A stretch of DNA of 64,000 nt from Calliphora vicina (taxonomy: Eukaryota > Arthropoda > Insecta > Diptera > Calliphoridae): assembly GCF_958450345.1 (NCBI RefSeq), contig NC_088781.1:74317140-74381139 (forward strand), given 5' to 3'. How positions within the stretch are numbered: the first letter of the stretch is position 1; the number at the start of each line of letters is the position of its first letter. Below the pieces are notes generated by a model, which had not been told where the DNA came from, did not search any database, and saw only the letters and a list, made by a program, of their open reading frames with translations. This document shows, piece by piece, positions 10,426 to 20,887 of the stretch. The position numbers and the translations under genes are program-made.

Positions 10426-10985
10426 CTAACTTTTTTTAACATTTCGCCAATTCATGACTTTTTGTCCCATATCCAAAGTAATGCTGTGACTAATCATGAA
10501 GTCTGCACCAATGATTACTTCGTCCACAATATCGGCAACAACAAAGACATGATTTACGCTAATACCACCAATAGTTAGTTTCAAATTAACTTTACCATGG
10601 ACAGCGGCAGGCTCTCCAGTAGCGGTGCGTAGACTTACATTGCAAATTGGTTCCATCGATTTCTTTACTAAATCTGTTCCGATGATAGACTGCGACGCTC
10701 CCGTATCCATAGTAAGGATGTGCTTCCGACCGTTGATGTACCCACTAGCAGTAAGATTTTTATTTTCCTGCTGCAGTACTGATATGGAGATGGTATGGCC
10801 ATCAGGTGTGGGTGTCAGATCCTGTCCCTCAGTGCAAGCTCGCTTTAAAGGTGGCTCCTGTAATGCTTGATGATTCGCCATCTGGTTATTTCTTGATGCT
10901 GAAACATATCTGATTCGCTTTATTGGTGCTCTGCAGTTTCGCTGAATGTGACCCATTTTTCCACAGTTATAACATTTAGCTTTGG
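10426..10985 (-). pseudogene. gypsy nucleocapsid knuckle and aspartic protease
   Basis: A CCHC zinc knuckle (CYNCGKMGHIQRNC, 10937-10978) is followed by retropepsin: LTMDTGASQSIIG holds the catalytic Asp, and VIIGADFM is the usual flap-distal block. Role: RNA packaging and polyprotein cleavage. A stop (TAA) sits a few codons upstream of the knuckle, so it is separated from gag by 11099-10985 of broken frame. It ends in NWRNVKKS with a stop and the pol linker resumes at 10405 in another frame. Confidence 0.85.
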
Positions 10986-11098
10986 CTTTAGTTTATCTCT
11001 TACTTAAAGCCTTTAAAACTGCATCTATTATTTCACTGAATATATTTCTCTCATTTTCGGCTATAACCTCGATATTCCGTACCTTGCATATTTGCGGC

Positions 11099-12212
11099 TT
11101 ACATTAATTTTTCTGTTTCTTGTGCCAACGCGAATGAAACGGTTTCCGCAAATGTTGACTTCCGTGTGGCATAAACCGCATGTTTTACATCAGGGTCACG
11201 AAGCCCATTCACAAATGCCTCAATCTTGAAATGGTCCAATAACGGATGGTTTTCGTCTGGATATGTAAGCTGCATCAAACGTTCGATTTCTGCCGCAAAG
11301 TCTTGTAGCGTCTCATTAGGTTTTTGTACTCTACCACGCAATTCCATTCGGTATATTTCTTTCATGTGTTCTCCACCATACTTACGTTGTAGAGCATCCA
11401 TTATGTCATCATAGCTATTTCTGTTACTTACTGGTACGCTTTCAAGAACTATTGCTGCGTTCCCTTTCAAGGCCAAAATCAATTCTATAGCTCTTTCTTC
11501 ATTACTCCATACATTTCTTTTGGCAACTGTATCTAACTGGAACTTGAAAACATTAAATGGTGTGCTGCCATCAAAACTAGGAGCCTTTATTCTACTCGAT
11601 GTTTCTGAAATAATTCGCACCGGTCCGTCTTGGCATTGAAGATTATTAATTTTCATTTCCAGATCGAGAAATTTATTATCAACATCTTGGGATTGTTTTT
11701 CTAGGCCACTCTCTAATTCGGACACCTTTTTGTCAACGACATCCACTCTGCTGTTAATAACCTCAGACATTTCCTGAATTTTTTTATCTGTAGCTCTAGA
11801 GGATTCTTGAAGTTTCGCTTCTATTTCAGCTAAGTGTTTGATAGTTTCTTTGACTTCAGCTTTAACCTCAGCACGAAGTTTCTCATTGTCGGCAAGAAGT
11901 TTCTCGTTGTTTATTTTAGAAGTTTATAAGATGGTTATAGAATTTTCGTTCATTTTCGCTTCCAGGTTCTTGTTGGCTGTTTCCATTTTTTCCATCATAG
12001 CCGCGAACATTGTGTTTAAATCCATGCTGCTTGTTGTTAGAAACTTCCATTTCTTCCTTATACTCGAATTCGTAAGCACCGATGTCAATATCACGCCGTT
12101 TGAATTCGTCTATCAGCCTCTTCTGCAATTCTGCCTTATTACCTGCTGTTGGTAGCTCCAACTTACTCAATTCTTTCTTGAGTTGTTCAACTTTTAGTTC
12201 CTCAAACTTCAT
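11099..12212 (-). pseudogene. gypsy Gag with N-terminal SAP domain, one frameshift
   Basis: Start chosen at ATG 12210-12212 (MKFEELKVEQLKKELSKL), because the upstream ATG at 12269 lies inside the LTR. Residues about 1-40 form a SAP-like helix-hairpin (VEQLKKELSKLELPTAGNK, then LQKRLIDEF), a motif that binds AT-rich DNA. A coiled coil rich in Glu/Lys/Leu follows across the frameshift near 11920. The capsid part (11099-11770) has FDGSTPFNVFKFQLD, NETLQDFAAEIERL and VNGLRDPDVKHAV, typical of Ty3/gypsy Gag. Stop just before the knuckle region. Confidence 0.8.
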
Positions 12213-12226
12213 GCTTATTAATTTGC

Positions 12227-12245
12227 AATCCCACTTCTGACTCCA
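12227..12245 (-). other. Primer-binding site, probably tRNA-Leu
   Basis: TGGAGTCAGAAGTGGGATT on the minus strand starts two bases inside the 5' LTR. Apart from one base it is the complement of the 3' end of insect tRNA-Leu (TGGTGTCAGAAGTGGGATT expected, from memory). Confidence 0.6.
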
Positions 12246-12247
12246 AT

Positions 12248-12843
12248 TGTTACGTTTTAACCTTTTCAAAACGCTGGTTTATTTCCTTTAAATAAACCGG
12301 ATACTTTTGATTGCAAATAAAAGCCGTTTAGTAGTTTGAAAATGGTAACAACACTTTATTTATTCAAAATGTACAACAACAACAGAATTAAATAGCCACT
12401 CAATGTTTTTTATACACGTTTATAAATTCTCAGAATTACAGACACAATTTATAATGTACACGAATGTACTTGAAAAACACAACACACTTTAAGGCACTTA
12501 GTTGATGTTTATTCGAAAAGCGTCTCTGATAAACTCACTCACGACTGCAACCTCTGCCACTATTTATAACACTGCATTACCATCTAGAAAGCTCTTTAAC
12601 TGTCAAAGTTCGAATATTCTAGATCATACGCCATCTGTGGTGTACTTTCTACAATGTTCTTTAACTGAATATTCGAATACAGCGTTGCCAACTTACGATC
12701 AAATCAACTGAAAGCTTTTATTTAACAATGCCCACAGATATGTTACAGTCTGCCATTACAGCACTGTTATTTGAAAGCATTATGCTACTTTTAAATCAGC
12801 CCTTAAAATCGTTATATTTGAATTCAAGTACAATTTCGTAACA
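12248..12843 (-). repeat. 5' LTR of the gypsy derivative (right end)
   Basis: 596 bp, TGTTACG...CGTAACA. The longest of the three LTRs in this window and the best reference for the family. Confidence 0.92.
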
Positions 12844-12847
12844 ATAT

Positions 12848-13500
12848 GTTGATTACAATGGACAAAAATATATTTTAATAAAAATTATGTACACAAAACC
12901 AAAATTAACATTTTCTCAGTAATTTTTTAATGTCCAGTTTTTTTGGATTTGTCCAGCTTTTTGCAAATCTGAATTTGGCAATTCTACTCAAAATAAATTT
13001 GTTTTTAAATTGACTTGCGCAACCATCAGAAAATATAAACATCTGTAGGAATAAGGAATTTATCCTCTTTCTTAGGAGGGGTTTTATAGGGAAAAGGAGT
13101 TAATCCCCTTTCCTGGGAGGTTTGATGTTTTATTATTTATTTGTATTTAAATTATTAAGTAAACCCAAGCCAGTCGATCAACGTCAAAGCTGGGTAAAAC
13201 TTTTTATTTATTTATTTGTTTAAAGGTACAAATCGGACTATAAAAGTCTTAATCTGTCCTCTTTAATATTATTTATTTTTGCTTAAGAAAAACGCTGCTT
13301 TTTTAATAAGTTCAACTTTGTCAGTCAACAGTTCATAATAAAATGAATTTTATTTTGAAAAATATTTATAACAAATCAATAAAATAATACAGGATTAACG
13401 GTATTTTAAGATGTGAATGAGAGTTGAGTGATTAACATGAGTTATTACACAAATAACAGAATTAAACAAAGCAAAACAAAAGAACATTGAGCATCAATTG
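12848..13500. other. No gene recognised
   Basis: Possible continuation of the hAT-like relic for about 100 bases, then AT-rich non-coding sequence. Two imperfect copies of a ggaa-rich phrase (aaggaatttatcctctttc / aaggagttaatcccctttcc) lie at about 13050-13120. Confidence 0.4.
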
Positions 13501-13644
13501 TATATACCAGGGACCGAAAATAATAATTATTCTTGAAATTTCTAAGGAAAAAAGCCATCACAGGATAATATCGGAGAGTCAAGTCAAGCATACCATTTTG
13601 ATTGTTTTCAACTATAATTTCATAAAATAACATGCTTTTTAAAT

Positions 13645-13900
13645 CCTTGATTTTTATTTTTTTTGTCAGAAATAATTGTTATTTTCTGATTTTTATTTTT
13701 TTTGTCTGAAATAATTGTTATTTTTGATTTTTATTTTTTTTTGTCAGGAATATTTGTCAAACTTTGAGTTTTATTTTTTTTGTTAGGAATATTTGTCAGA
13801 CTTTGATTTTTATTTTTTTTGTCAGAAATAATTGTTATTTTTTGATTTTTATTTTTTTTGTCAGATATATTTGTCAGACTTTGATTTTTATTTTTATACC
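13645..13900 (-). repeat. 40-bp tandem repeats, left arm
   Basis: About six units alternating between two types: one with tcagaaataattgttatttt and one with tcaggaatatttgtcaaact, each followed by gatttttatttttttt. Confidence 0.85.
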
Positions 13901-13904
13901 CTTC

Positions 13905-14300
13905 ACCACGAGTGAGTGGCAAGGGTATATATAAGTTTGTCATTCCGTTTGTAATTTCTACATTTTTCATTTGCGACCCCACAAAGTATATATATTCTGG
14001 ATCGTTATAGATAGCGAAGTCGATATCGCCATGTCCGTCTATTCGGCTGTATGTTGAAATCAACTTTCCGTAGCCCCCAAATAACTTACAAACATGATTG
14101 ATACATCAATATATCGGGAATTCTTCCGGCTCGGTTGCCATTTAAAATCGGCCCACAAATGGCTGAGATAACGGGACAACCTCGATTTTTGGCCTATTTT
14201 TGATCTATATCTGGATAGATATTTCAAAGTCCATTGCAACGATGTATGTATATAAGGCTTTGACCTACAATGGGTCAAAATCGGGAAAAATATTTTTTAA
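13905..14300 (-). repeat. DINE-like repeat family 1, minus copy
   Basis: Contains the family phrases ggcaagggtatatataagtt, tatattctggatcgttatag and gccatgtccgtct, in the orientation opposite to the copies at 24540-24700 and 37715-38012. It forms one arm of the palindrome with 14400-14705. Confidence 0.85.
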
Positions 14301-14399
14301 CCCGAATTTTTTTTTAACAAATATAGGCATTTTTTTTACCAAAAAAATTTGTCAAAAATTTTTTTGTTTCCCAAAAAATTTTTTTGTCATAAATTTTGT

Positions 14400-14705
14400 C
14401 AAAAATGCCTATATTAATGACTTAGTTATCCAGATATAGATCAAAAATAGGCCAAAAATCGAGGTTGTCCCGTTATCTCAGCCATTTGTGGGCCGATTTT
14501 CTCGTATCAATCATGTTTGTAAGTTATTTGGGGGCTACGGAAAGTTGATTTCAACATACAGTTGATTTCAATAGACGGACATGGCGATATCGACTTCGCT
14601 ATCTATAACGATCCAGAATATATATACTTTGTGGGGTCGCAAATGAAAAATGTAGAAATTATAAACGGAATGACAAACTTATATATACCCTTGCCACTCG
14701 TGGTG
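14400..14705 (+). repeat. DINE-like repeat family 1, plus copy
   Basis: Carries agacggacatggcgatatcg, atccagaatatatatacttt and acaaacttatatataccctt. Mirror image of 13905-14300. Confidence 0.85.
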
Positions 14706-15000
14706 AATCAAAGTCTGACAAATATATCTGACAAAAAAAATAAAAATCAAAAAATAACAATTATTTCTGACAAAAAAAAATAAAAATCAAAGTCTGACAA
14801 ATATTCCTGACAAAAAAAATAAAACTCAAAGTTTGACAAATATTCCTGACAAAAAAAAATAAAACTCAAAGTCTGACAAATATTCCTGACAAAAAAAAAT
14901 AAAAATCAAAAATAACAATTATTTCTGACAAAAAAAATAAAAATCAGAAAATAACAATTATTTCTGACAAAAAAAATAAAACTCAGAAAATAACAATTAT
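14705..15000 (+). repeat. 40-bp tandem repeats, right arm
   Basis: About seven to eight units, complementary to 13645-13900, e.g. aaagtctgacaaatattcct followed by gacaaaaaaaataaa. The right arm has more units than the left, so the two arms have diverged in copy number. Confidence 0.85.
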
Positions 15001-15179
15001 GTTGTGATTTTTATTATAAATGTCATAATTGTTACGGTCCCTGGTATATACGTAAGTATGTAAACAATAATAATTAAACAATGAGAGTAATAATAATAAT
15101 TTTGTTGCGTTGGTTGTTGTTACATCATCTGATGGTGATGCATAATTTTGTTGCATTGATGAGTTGTTTGTTGTATTTG

Positions 15180-16020
15180 TTACATTTGTGTACTTGTTTT
15201 TTCATCAGGATTGATTGATTGTGAGTTGTTGTTTATAGGTCTTTTCGGACGTCCTCTCCTTTTGATGACATATACTGGCTTCTCGGAATTTCCACTATAT
15301 GAAGTCAAATCTGAGGCATGGTATGTTGACAAAGGTATATTAAGGTTATCCACTTCTGCGATAGTATAACATGAGGATCCCTTTTTGTTTATTACGACGT
15401 ACGGGACATCTCTTCGTGGTACAAATTTTAATGTTAAATGGTTATTTAAATTTTCTTGTGGCTTGCGTTTTAAATAAGCATAGATTTTGTTTTTTTCCTG
15501 CATTTTTTCTTCTGATTCCTTTGCTAACATTAGTGTATCAGCTAGGCGAAGTAAATGTGGAGTTATCTGTGGTACAAACTTTTTAAGCATTCACAATTGC
15601 TCTTAAATCATTTTGAAATTCCATGGGAGTTCTTAGGTCACGTCCAAATGTAAGATAGGCAGCAGAATAACTGGTAGTTGCACATTTTGCTGTGTTCATT
15701 GCAAATCTTATCGAGGGTAATTTTAAATACCAGGTGGTGTGATCTTGGCCAACACATATAGATAGTTGTACTTTGAGGTCTCTGTTTTTTTCATTCCACT
15801 GGGTTAGCTTCTGGGTGGTAGACTGGTGTGAACGATTGTTGTATCCAAGACAATAAGTCAGCTTTTGCATTACTGCCGAAATAAATTGGGTGCCATTATC
15901 AGAATGAAGTCTTCGGGGAACACCATATCTTAAGAAATTTTGGTTTAGTAACGTGAGGGCACAATTTTCAGCTGATGCTAAGGAAATAATTCTGTCCAAC
16001 GGTTACATAAATCCTCCACA
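15180..16020 (-). pseudogene. Old Ty3/gypsy integrase (core and C-terminus)
   Basis: Part of the gypsy element (minus strand) whose parts are scattered from 30720 down to 15180. The integrase core piece (15583-15999) has RYGVPRRLHSDNGTQF with the second catalytic Asp, WNEKNRDLKVQL where the catalytic Glu is expected, and SIRFAMNTAKCATTSYSAAY. The C-terminal piece (15180-15590) has LKFVPRRDVPYVVINKKG and IPLSTYHASDLT, as in Osvaldo/Ulysses-like elements. The two overlap in different frames, so at least one frameshift. A short duplication (acataaatcctccac) lies at 16004-16048. Confidence 0.8.
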
Positions 16021-16630
16021 ATCAACGGCTACATAAATCCTCCACAGTAATTGGCAGTGGACCAAATAAATCTACGGCTACAATTTCAAATCTACGATAG
16101 TTCTGTTATCATGGTTATTAAATTTAATCATGTTACGCATTGAATGAGGTACAACAAGTCCATTTTCTGAATCTTCTGAAGAACAAAATCTATATAGAAC
16201 CCCATCTAACATTATAATACCTCTACTGGTGCATCTAGTATATTTTCATCATCATTTTCAAATGAATTTATAATTGATTTTATATCAGGAATCTCCATTT
16301 GTTCTTTTCTAAAATCGGCAGCTCCTTTTCGAGGAAAATCAATATATATTGACATGCATTCACATTTGATATCATTGTGCGTTTTAAGAAGACATGGGGG
16401 TCTTGACAGGGTGTCTGTTACTGCATTTCGACGGGCAGGAGTATATTCAAACTTTATATTATACGTTTGTAGTTGTAACGCATATCATGCGAGGCGACCT
16501 GTGGGGCTTTTTAAACTAAACAACCATTTGAGGGGTTGATGATCAGTAAGAACTAGAACTTCCGAACCTTCTATATAACCTCTGAACTTTTGAACCGCCC
16601 AAAAAACTGCTACTGCTTCACGCTCTGTTG
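16021..16630 (-). pseudogene. Old Ty3/gypsy RNase H C-terminus and integrase zinc region
   Basis: Minus strand: TEREAVAVFWAVQKFRGYIE then VLVLTDHQPLKWLF (catalytic Asp of RNase H) and FEYTPARRNAVTDTLSR. Further on are LVVPHSMRNMIKFNNHDN, the HHCC region of integrase, partly deleted, and VAVDLFGPLPITVED with the first catalytic Asp. Stops and frame changes are present throughout. The RNase H box is cut at 16630 by the Transib-like insertion and resumes at 18249. Confidence 0.75.
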
Positions 16631-18248
16631 CACTGTGGGAAAAACGACCAATCTAGCTTATAAAAAATATTTTTTTTTAAATTTATAAACCTATAGCATA
16701 GAATAATTCTAAAACTAAAAAATGCATTCAACATTTTTCGATTGATATGTTAATTATGAAAATACAGGGCCGTAAATGTATGCAATGAATAAGCAGTACG
16801 TTCATGTGGGATTTTGGTTTCATGTTTCACCCAATGTATTATCAAAAGTTTTACTGCGCTATTGAACCTACACTTTATTTTTGGATAAAACAAGTTGTTG
16901 TAGTGAAAATGATTTTAGTAATACCTTTTGTAATTAAATATATAAAAGTATATTTTTGTCAAAATTTTTGCCGCCAAACTAATTTTTGAATTTGAAACTA
17001 GACCTAATAAAGTAAGTATGTATGGACAACAAAATTGGCTGCCACAAAGTATAATTTTAAGCAATTGTTTAACCCTCTGGCTCTGGCACCAATATTTTTC
17101 TACGAACCCTGGCACTATTTACATTTGTACGTTTAATTTCTTGTATAATACATTTAATTTCCTATATAATCATATTGTTAGGAATACTCAACCATTAGGG
17201 ATACTGGTGTAGCCGTCCTTAATTTCAACACAATATGACCAGGCTTCAAATAACTACTACCAAAACAGTGTTTAAAATTGAGATATTTACATATATAAAT
17301 AGTAGGCAGGGTCGAATTGTATGGACGATAAAAAAAGTAAGAAATCGTATAGCAGAAACGCAATCTACGGAAAATTCTAAGAAAGTTTCCTCAAGAAACC
17401 ATAGGTCTAAAATAAAATCCTATCATGCGCATTTCGACTTTTATTCAATGATATTTCAGTAAATATATTTTTTTTAATAGTTTTTTTTTGGATAAAATTC
17501 GAAATGCGCAAGATATGATTTGATTTTAGACCTATGGTTTCTTGGGGAAAATTTCTTAGAATTTTCCGTAGAATGCGAAAAAAATCGACCCACCCTAATA
17601 AAGAGGTTTAAACAAATATATCTTGTGGGCGATATTCAAGTGTTTGTTTTTTATGGTTTTTTTGCATGTTTTTTAAAGTAAAATAAAAATTTTCGTTTCG
17701 TAAATGCAGTGAAATTATTGTGCATCTGATTTTAAGCAATTAAGGGTTTTCCAACATTTTATGGTCTTTTACTGTCTAATAAGGCTGTTTGTTTCTTACT
17801 GATAACAAAACGCGAAATTTTTTTTAAAAATTTTTCAATGAAAATTCATATTTTTAAATAATTCTTCTAGGTTACAAAACGCGCGAAACCCCATCATAAA
17901 CAATAGGTTTTTTTCAAAATTTTTTAATGAAAATTCATTTTTTAAATAATTTTTATTGCAAAAAGCTATTGATATGATTTAATAACATATAAAAAGATTT
18001 TTTTATTGAGTTTTATTTAACAAAAAATTCTGATTTATTTTGTTGAACTTTAATATCAAGAAAAATTGTAATTTCCACTAAAACCTTCCTTTTGGTGTAC
18101 CCTGTAATGAAACAGGGTGTCTACAAATACAATATATTTAAAGATCACTCTATTAGCTACAATCGCTTCATACATTTCTTACTCCTCAGATCAATAGTTT
18201 AAAAGATAAGATTTTTTATAAGCTAGATTGGTGATATTTCCCACTGTG
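16631..18248. mobile_element. Transib-like non-autonomous DNA transposon 1
   Basis: Inserted in the gypsy RNase H: on the minus strand, TCCACAACA is followed by the element and then CAACAGAGCGTG, so a 5-bp target duplication (TGTTG on plus, 16626-16630 and 18249-18253) flanks it. Termini are inverted: CACTGTGGGAAAAACG on the left and, reversed, CACAGTGGGAAATATC on the right, with the match continuing through CCAATCTAGCTTATAAAAAA. The CAC(A/T)GTGG start and the 5-bp duplication are Transib hallmarks. No transposase reading frame. Contains a palindromic MITE at about 17308-17603. Confidence 0.75.
17308..17603. mobile_element. Palindromic MITE (GGGTGGGTCGATTTTT type), copy 1
   Basis: Near-perfect foldback: tcgtatagcagaaacgcaat on the left pairs with the right half, and both halves carry gaaatgcgcaagata/tatcatgcgcatttc. 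The right end reads aaaaaatcgacccacccta. Further copies at 40672-40812 and 50941-51203. The apparent peptide IAETQSTENS is a by-product. Confidence 0.75.
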
Positions 18249-18253
18249 TGTTG

Positions 18254-19092
18254 TGGAGTAATTTCTCTCAGCTGGAAGCAGCAAAGGACTAGCGTATGCA
18301 ATGGTATGTTCAGATTCCTTCTCCCCCTGTCATCTGTTTTTATCACAAAAGACATATTTTCATTTACCTGTTGTAAAATTGGGGGTGATATTAATAGCTT
18401 TTTTAGGGAATTGAAAGCATTTTGTTCATTTTCGGACCATTTCCAAACAGCATTCTTTTTAGTTAAATCTGATAGTGGTTTAGATATATTTGCAAAAGAA
18501 GGAATAAATCGTCTATACCATGAACAGGTTTGTAAAAATGAAAGAATTTCTTTTGAATTCTTAGGATTTGGGCGCATCTGTATTGCATTTGTCTTTTCTG
18601 GATCAACTTTTAGACCATCAATTGACTTGACTTCAGGTTTACAAAAAAAAAACATTTTTCTCGGTTTAGGTAAAAACCAAATTCATTGAGTCATTTAAAC
18701 GTTTATTTCAGAACCGAAATATGTGTTTCTAAATACTTCGAGCAAATAATAATGTCGTCGAGATAAGCCAAAATTAAAATATTAGGTAATCCATAGAAGA
18801 AGATCATCAATTCTAGTTAGTGGATATGTATCAGTTGTTGTGATCGCAATCAACCGAGGATAATCAACTCATAATCTCACTGACCCATCCTTTTTAGGTA
18901 TCAAAACTACCGGGAATGCCCATGGCGATTCCATTTCCTCTATTACAACGTTTCTCAGCATATTTTCAATTTCTTGTTTTAATACATTTTTCATTTTTGG
19001 GGAAATTCTGTATGGAGTATTTGAAATATGGTTTTAATATGGTGTTCTACATTAGAAATTGAATGTCTTCATATATTTGTTTGTTTTCTCTA
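18254..19092 (-). pseudogene. Old Ty3/gypsy reverse transcriptase and RNase H N-terminus
   Basis: Minus strand, 19092 down: PYRISPKMKNVLKQEIENML, VVIEEMESPWAFPVVLIPKK and DTYPLTRIDDLL form the RT fingers; YLDDIIICSKYLETHI (about 18735-18795) holds the catalytic YLDD; then VDPEKTNAIQ, SFLQTCSWYRRFIPSF and LTKKNAVWKWSENEQNAFNS lead into the RNase H start FVIKTD. A piece of the palm between RIDDLL and YLDD is deleted. Stops and frameshifts make it a relic. Interrupted downstream by the Transib-like element and upstream by Jockey copy 1. Confidence 0.8.
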
Positions 19093-19297
19093 CAAACAGA
19101 CGTGCATTTTATTGACTCCGCGATTTTATTAAAAATTTTTTGTTTTTTAGTGCAAATAAAAATTTTAAAAATTAGCGATTGGACGCTTTAAAATTATATT
19201 TGTGTCTAGTGATAAATATAAAAAATTTGCAAAAGCAATTTTGTTTAAAAAAAAAGAAAAACAAGTGGTTTAAAAAAATAAAAAGTGTAAATTCCTT

Positions 19298-20887
19298 TTG
19301 TTTGTTTTAAAAGAGCACATGAATTCTCATGATGAGAGGAGGCTCAGTATGAACGGCAGAAATGCCTACATATTTCTTAACGGGGAGAGTGATCAAAACA
19401 AAAAAATAAATGACCCCAGCTACAACAAAAATTATTTAACCGCCAAACCAGCTGAGAGAGCACGCTCTTGTTCCCCCGTGTTACAATTACACGAACAAAA
19501 TAATACACAAACAATATCACCAACCAATTTATGTTTAGAACAAAGCATAAAAGAAAGTATGAAAAATTTAAATACAACAACAACTATACCAGTTTTAAAA
19601 ACACAGACAAATACTGTTAATAAACAAGCTTGTGATCCACTAACAAAGAATAGTGAGAGTTTGAATGTTTTTAACAGTAAACAAACCACAATAAATAATG
19701 ATGGTACACTGAAGGGCGCTATACCGAAAAAAGAGATAAGTACATTGAAATCACCAGTACTTCCAGGTATGCTTAGATATGTAAGTATTAATAAAATAAA
19801 TTTAAGTACCCAAAATAATGGAATTTCTGTCAAGAAACAGAAGATAGTTGATAATCCCTTGATAGGCAATCGTTTCACACCCTTGAGCGAGGATAATAAT
19901 AAGAGTATAAAAGATGGTGCTTACCAAACGAAATCATTAAAGCCACCACCAATATATCTGCGTGAGCCCAGCTCGAATAATTTGGTCAAAACATTTGTTG
20001 AACTCATTGGAAAAAATAATTTCCATATTGTTCCAATAAGAAAAGGCGGTGTGGAAGAGACGAAAATAGTCGTATACACTGAGGATTTTTATAGAAAAAT
20101 CTCTCAATACCTAAATGATAATAAAAATAATTTTTATACCTATCAACTGAAAAGTAGTAAAGGGTTGACAGTTGCCATTAAAGGCATATAGGCTCTGCAA
20201 GAATTGGGCTACGAAATAAGAGCTGTAGTTAATATATCTAACAAAGATAAAATTCTTCAGCCAATGTTTAGAGTCGAGTTGGAGCCAGAAAAAAATAAAT
20301 TAAGGGGAAATGAAACTCACCCAATTTACTCAACACGATATCTGTTAAATCGTAGAATAACCATTGAGGAGCCTCTTAAAAGAAATGGTCCTGTTCAATG
20401 TGGCAATTGTCAAGAGTTTGGACATACTAAAAATTATTGTACCTTGCGAACAGTGTGTGTGGCATGCGGAGACCTTCATTCTTCATCACAATGTGATATC
20501 CTAAAGAATGGTCTCAGAAGAAAATGTGGTAACTGTGGTGGCGATCATTCAGCCAACTACCGCGGGTGCCCAGTTTATAAGGAGTTATTGAACAGATTAA
20601 GAGAGAGGCAAAAGCTAATAAGAGGGAAAACATCTGAAGTACCAGCCTACAAATTTGAAAACACCTATCCACCAGTCAATTCTGAAGTTCCGCTATTGAA
20701 CAAACAAGCAGCCTCAACACAATTAAATTTACAATCCACTCAAATTGATCAGCCTAAGAATGTAGCAGGTTCTTATGCCAATGTTTTGAGAACGGGTTGC
20801 CAGCAACCTGATGTTCCCCAAAATACGGGAGGGTTGGAAGCACTTATGCGCTTACCCAGAATATTACCTCTCTTAATCAAAATATGA
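19298..20887 (+). pseudogene. Jockey ORF1 (Gag-like) with one in-frame stop
   Basis: Nucleocapsid-like protein. N-terminus ERRLSMNGRNAYIFLN, then ERARSCSP, conserved with the other Jockey copies here. Residues about 220-300 form the PRE_C2HC-type fold (PPPIYLREPSSNNLVKTFVE, FYTYQLKSSKGLTVAIKG). A TAG at 20189-20191 interrupts it; the same frame resumes at once, and comparison with copy 2 indicates loss of about ten codons there. Three CCHC knuckles follow (CGNCQEFGHTKNYC, CVACGDLHSSSQC, CGNCGGDHSANYRGCP). Start chosen at the ATG before NSHDERR. Frame ends 85 bases before ORF2. Confidence 0.85.

Larger units (their letters stand above)
9388..12843 (-). mobile_element. Ty3/gypsy deletion derivative with both LTRs
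   Basis: LTRs at 9388-9902 and 12248-12843 both begin TGTTACG and end CGTAACA. Host bases ATAT flank both outer ends (9384-9387 and 12844-12847), a 4-bp target duplication. Read on the minus strand the interior contains a primer-binding site, gag with SAP domain, CCHC knuckle and aspartic protease, then jumps straight to the integrase C-terminus. Reverse transcriptase, RNase H and integrase core are absent, so the copy can only move in trans. A solo LTR of the same family is at 36201-36566. Confidence 0.92.
13501..15050. mobile_element. 1.55-kb palindromic foldback element with 40-bp tandem arms
   Basis: Ends are perfect inverted repeats, TATATACCAGGGACCG at 13501-13516 and its complement at 15035-15050. 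The arms carry tandem units of about 40 bp (13645-13900 and 14705-15000), then an inverted pair of a DINE-like repeat (13905-14300, 14400-14705) around a short T-rich centre. Open frames inside (NKNQSLTNIPDKK repeats) are translations of the tandem units, not genes. No transposase. Architecture resembles Foldback/Galileo-type elements; the superfamily is not determined. Confidence 0.8.

Noticed and set aside
13731..14063. 110-aa frame with NKNQSLTNIPDKK repeats
   Set aside because: Translation of the 40-bp tandem units and the adjoining DINE-like repeat.
17235..17462. 75-aa frame containing IAETQSTENS
   Set aside because: Lies in a palindromic MITE and recurs only where that MITE is present.
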